This document shows positions 60,319 through 64,000 of a stretch of DNA of 64,000 nt, piece after piece. A program made the position numbers and the translations under genes. Position 1 is the first letter of the stretch. Each line of letters starts with the position of its first letter. The DNA is taken from contig OX439004.1 of the NCBI GenBank assembly GCA_949316495.1, positions 46,238,447 through 46,302,446 on the forward strand. Reading direction: 5' to 3'. This DNA comes from Amphiduros pacificus. Its lineage: Eukaryota > Annelida > Polychaeta > Phyllodocida > Hesionidae. The notes under the pieces were generated by a model. The model did not search any database. It worked only from the letters and a program-made list of their open reading frames with translations, and had not been told where the DNA came from.

Positions 60319-61699
60319 AGCCCACCGCCCGATGGAGTCACCTGTTTTTTCTCTGCCATGCATGTTTAAGCTCCATGACATCTCCATAACATCTTTCTAA
60401 TGGCCATATTGTTACAGCTTACTCATTAATTAACCAGATCCTGATGTGCAATTTTCTACGAAAAGGAAAAACCTTTTAGTGCCATAATATTTGTAAAGTA
60501 GGTGTGGTTTCTAATTTGATTATGAAACAAATTACTCGAAAACACCTGTGTCGACATTTCTCCGAAATATTTTAGTTTTCGTCCTTTTATATCCTGAGGG
60601 CCTATATGCCGCCTAAATTAGGACACCTTTCAAGATATTTAGACATTAAGGGTTTTAGTCCAATGCAACCGAGTTTTGAGGGTCTTTGTGGAGACCTTGT
60701 AATGGCCATCTGTCACATGATGAGACGCTGTCTTTACCGCCACCGGCAGCCGTAAAGCAGACGACAGTTCAACTATCGGTATCCCTGCGGACATCCAGCA
60801 TGGCGACAAGGCACATAAAACGATTGAAGAACATCTGAAATGGAGAAAATACATCAGTCCCACAGTATGCGGCCCTGTCACGAACACATTAGCAATATTC
60901 AGCAATATTTCAGGAGAGTCATTTTCATCTGCCAAATACTTGTCAACTCAGTCAAGAGAATATCTCAGCTTTCCGATGTACACTAACGGAAATGGTTCCT
61001 TAGACGTGGTCACTGTCATGTAGTTTGCTCGAAAGGTGTTGTGCTGGTCAAAAAGAAATCTAATCATGGATTGTTTTGTCACAGCATGCATTTATCACAT
61101 ACATTCCACCTTAATTCATGAGCCATTGTTTCAAATTAAATTTTGAACACAATGTTTTTAAATTAAACGGTTTAGTATAATCATAGATTTGAGGAGAGGA
61201 CTTTGGTCATGCTGTAAAAGTGAGAAAGGTGAAATTCTGTTAATTAGTTGTATTTTTTTACCAATTAACTGTGGTAGTCGGGCCGGTCCTCGATTTATCC
61301 AACCTCAAAGGCACAGATCCTACACTCTACCAACTGTGTTAGTGGGGCCGGTTTTAAAGGTTGATGCCGGTCATTGTATATTTACGCAACTTCAAAATGA
61401 TGAGAAAATATAAATATAATTTTCAAAAAGGAAACTGCATACAAATTCTTTAAAAAAAAAAAAAACTTTCTTGTTCAAGCTTTTAAATACTACATTATCA
61501 TATAAAAGCCTCCCTGCACTGCGCATCCCTTCTTGGTTCTATCAAGATATAATCTTTAGCAGGCGCATATCTCACATGGGTTGGAAGAAATATTCCCACA
61601 ATACTGGAATGGGCTTTCCGAAAAGACCTTCTGTCCCATGGAGTCATGACGTGCTATTCTCTATGCAGACATTAAGATGCAGAAAATAAATACACCTAT
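60319..61699. other. No recognised feature
   Basis: A 98-codon minus frame at 60639-60935 in a moderately GC-rich patch is unrecognised. The rest is AT-rich. Confidence 0.35.
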
Positions 61700-62485
61700 G
61701 GCCTATGGAATTTGATTCTGATAAGTCTCAGCCAGGTTTAAGAATGGGAATAATAGTGGTTTCACTCAATGAAGGAGAAAAATTACCACTTGCCCAAATG
61801 TTATTAAAAATATCCAAATGATGCTTATATGACTGGTCAGGGAGGTATTTTAGGATTTTATAGTGAATTTGATCTGATCCAGGAGCAGTATCATGAGATT
61901 TATCAAAAGCAATTTTTTATTATATGGTTTTAAGTGCTTAGAAAGGAAATTTAATTGGTTTCTTCCTTTTCTAATTTTTATTTGTTGAAATTTTGCACAA
62001 TAATTTTCAGGGGAGGAATTCTTGGACATTGTTTGACCTGGAATATTTCCTATTTTGGTTTAGGTGTTTACTTCTTGCTCCACCTCCCTTCCGGGTAATT
62101 TTATGCACCTCATCCCAGCATTTTTTAATTTGTGTACATGTATATCATCTAGATACTTTTTCTTCTGCTTATTCTAATAATATAAGAGGCTTTATTCAGA
62201 ATTGGTACAGCTTTTTTGCATTCATCATTGAACCATGTTTTTTTTTAAATTAGGCTTTGATTTGGATATATACCCATCAGCAATATCATATAATGTATCT
62301 GTAAAAAATGAAAGAGGATCATATCTACATCATTGACAATTTCTGGACTTATTTATTAAAAACAGGAAGATTGAAATTTTGTTATTTATCTATCATACGT
62401 CCTTAATGTTTCTGCCACCCCAAAGAAAGTTGTGAGCATTAAAACCACCAACTAACATACATGGTCGTGGCAGCTGGGTTATAAA
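61700..62485 (-). mobile_element. LINE family A, endonuclease end and RT start (copy A6, minus strand)
   Basis: On the minus strand: TQLPRPCMLVGGFNAHNFLW (the GDFNAHN motif of the endonuclease, here GGFNAH), a linker, then IAFDKSHDTAPGSDQIHYKI and FNNIWASGNFSPSLSETTII followed by PILKPG, the opening RT blocks. Stops and frame changes are present. ORF1 of the same orientation lies upstream at 63150-63990, so all of 61.7-64.0 kb is probably one copy. Confidence 0.82.
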
Positions 62486-62489
62486 TTTA

Positions 62490-62807
62490 TTTAATTGTTT
62501 ATTTATTTATTTGGGGTTTACATCACTTTCAACAGTATTTCAGTCATTTCGTGATGAGACCTACTTGTAGCAGATATAGTGCTGCTTCACTGAATTGTCA
62601 TGTCGCAGGTCCTTGACAAGACAACCTGCCCGTTCACAGATTTACAATGACAACAGGTTAAACCTTTGGCACGGGCCTCAGTTCATGTGTGAAAATCTAT
62701 CATGAATTCAATCTCGGCATGGCCAGGGATCGAACCCACGACCTTTGGATCACCACAGAGGAACTGGTGCTAATAAGCTGGCACTCTAACCAACTGTGCC
62801 ACGGCCC
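62490..62807 (-). mobile_element. SINE S1 inside LINE A6 (same strand)
   Basis: Tail complement (TTTATTTATTTATTTGGGG), body with CATTTCGTGATGAGACCTAC, then a well-kept head (B box read as GGGATCGAACCC on the plus strand) ending GCCACGGCCCAT. The tail is (AAAT)n rather than (CAAA)n. No clear target duplication was found. Confidence 0.87.
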
Positions 62808-62864
62808 ATATTGCCAACTCAGTGCATAATATCAACTTTTATAAGAATGACATGGAGTTGTACA

Positions 62865-62903
62865 TGCACCCCACTATATGTTACACTGCGGGGACTGGTT
62901 TAA
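62865..62903 (-). repeat. Single monomer of the 59-kb satellite, opposite orientation
   Basis: ATGCACCCCACTATATGTTA then CACTGCGGGGACT is the reverse complement of the 35-bp monomer with few changes. It stands alone about 2.5 kb from the array, within the span of LINE copy A6. Confidence 0.75.
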
Positions 62904-63149
62904 TGATATGTTAAATGTAATGTGTTACTTACACAAATAGATCATGACACAGTAAGGACATTTCAATGATTTTTAAAAGCATTTTAAGCCACATTTGTAT
63001 CAAATCCAAAGAGAAACTGCTGTTTACATGTCTTGATTATTTCCTTTGTCTCACAAAGGTGCTTCAATCAGTTATGAATCTGAGAGGCTCTGTAAACCCG
63101 TCACAACCCTTAATAATTACTAGCATTACATGTTTTGGTTATGGTTAAA

Positions 63150-63990
63150 ACCTTCTACACTTTTATGTGCCTTTTCATAGTTTGGTGTATTCACTGAAAT
63201 TCCTTCTCTTTTAAAAAGTAAGGACAATTTGGCGAATATGATGGGTGAATACCTTGACAATTCACACATTTTATGTCAAAAGTACAGTCTTCTCCTTAGA
63301 TCCATGTCCATACACTTGAAATTGTGCAGAGGTTTTGGAATAACAATATGAACTCAGATATATCATTATCTAACATTAATAGATATTAGGGCCATGGGCC
63401 GTGGTACCGTTGGTTGGAGTGCCAGCTTATTAGCACCAGTTCCACTGTGGTGATCTATGTGGGTTCAATCCCCATGCTGAGAGTGAATTCATGAAACAAT
63501 TTCACACATGAGCTGAGGCCCGTACCTAAAGGGTTAACCCGTTGCCTTGTAAATCTGTGACTGGGTGGGTTGTCATGTCAAGGACCTGCGACATGACAAT
63601 TCAGTGAGGCAGCACTATATCTGCTACAAGTAGGTCTCATCAATGACTGAAATAATGATGAAAGTGATGTAAAACACCAAACACTCTAAACAAATAATAG
63701 ATATTGGAAGCTACACTCCTTCGACTGTGAGAAAAAACATTGATTTGAAACTTTTGCTCCATCTTTCTTCTTAAAAATCTGTTTGCCATTGAAAACATCT
63801 TGATCTTTTCGTTCATCAACTATTTCAGAAACTCCTGCTAAATCTGAGCATTTGATTACTCCTTTTTATTGTTGTTGGTTTTGTGACCTGTTATTATCCG
63901 TGGAACTGTGTCCAACACTCAGCATCGTAAAAGATTGTCCACATGGCTTTTCTGCTCAACATCAATCAATAAATGGGTTCCCATATTTAA
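63150..63990 (-). pseudogene. LINE family A ORF1, minus strand (copy A6), split by a SINE
   Basis: Minus-strand peptides match copy A2: CSDLAGVSEIVDERKDQDV (compare CPDLVGVSEEEFVDELK), then past the SINE a knuckle CVNCQGIHPSYSPNCPYFLK, a CCHC-type zinc finger. It is broken by several frame changes. The window ends before its N-terminus. Confidence 0.78.
63388..63694 (+). mobile_element. SINE S1 inside LINE A6 ORF1, 11-bp target duplication
   Basis: TAATAGATATT flanks it at 63377-63387 and 63695-63705. The head has a damaged B box (GTGGGTTCAATCCCCATGC with a short deletion before it), and the body is full. The tail reads AAACACTCTAAACAAA. It runs opposite to the host LINE. Confidence 0.9.
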
Positions 63991-64000
63991 AACTATTTTT

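Noticed and set aside
59078-60387. Three overlapping minus-strand frames of 400-424 codons
   Set aside because: They are translations of a 34/35-bp satellite in all three frames. The longest protein-looking frames in the window are therefore repeat artefacts, not genes.
60639-60935. 98-codon minus frame
   Set aside because: No recognisable domain, no splice or promoter context; kept only as an unrecognised frame.

Overview
The window is AT-rich nuclear DNA from an animal, most likely a mollusc or another marine invertebrate. The evidence is indirect: many copies of a tRNA-derived SINE, decayed RNase H-bearing non-LTR retrotransposons, long minisatellite arrays and (AT)n tracts, with no bacterial operon structure, no ribosomal RNA and no dense coding. 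No host protein gene could be recognised. Most open frames are chance frames or by-products of tandem repeats.

Layout. 1-0.3 kb: a short DNA-transposon relic (PIF/Harbinger-like MITE) with perfect 37-bp terminal inverted repeats. 0.6-2.7 kb and 7.0-8.7 kb: two damaged copies of one LINE family (family A), each near or around a SINE. 3.8-4.2 kb: a 56-bp tandem repeat. 9.0-14.8 kb: a 29-bp minisatellite with higher-order structure, split by a 3.2-kb element (11188-14408). That element has ~370-bp terminal inverted repeats and one intact 382-codon frame for a cysteine/histidine-rich protein. It is the only convincing long coding frame in the window and the best candidate for something undescribed. 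15.7-16.3 kb: a LINE 3' end. 20-24 kb: SINE pieces, (AT)n tracts, a ~0.8-kb dispersed repeat and a hairpin element. 25.0-25.6, 28.7-29.5 and 29.7-31.6 kb: three unrelated tandem arrays (24/27, 21 and 41 bp). 35.1-36.1 kb: a second, inverted copy of the 22-kb dispersed repeat. 43.3-49.1 kb: SINEs, a duplicated ~0.3-kb repeat and the best-preserved family A LINE (reverse transcriptase, RNase H and 3' tail), itself interrupted by a SINE. 50.8-53.7 kb: a nest of two LINE families, a SINE, a 237-bp insertion inside that SINE, and a local inversion. 54.7-55.3 kb: an old minisatellite. 57 kb: two SINEs of different families. 59.1-60.3 kb: a 35-bp satellite whose minus strand is open in all three frames. 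61.7-64.0 kb: a minus-strand family A LINE carrying two SINEs.

Nothing here works together as a pathway. The mobile elements do relate to each other: family A LINE fragments in different places jointly show 5' UTR, ORF1 with zinc knuckles, endonuclease, reverse transcriptase, RNase H, a Cys/His tail and a 3' UTR ending in CATT repeats. SINEs repeatedly sit inside LINE copies, often with 10-15 bp target duplications, so they are younger than those LINE copies. All calls come from reading the sequence; no database search was possible.
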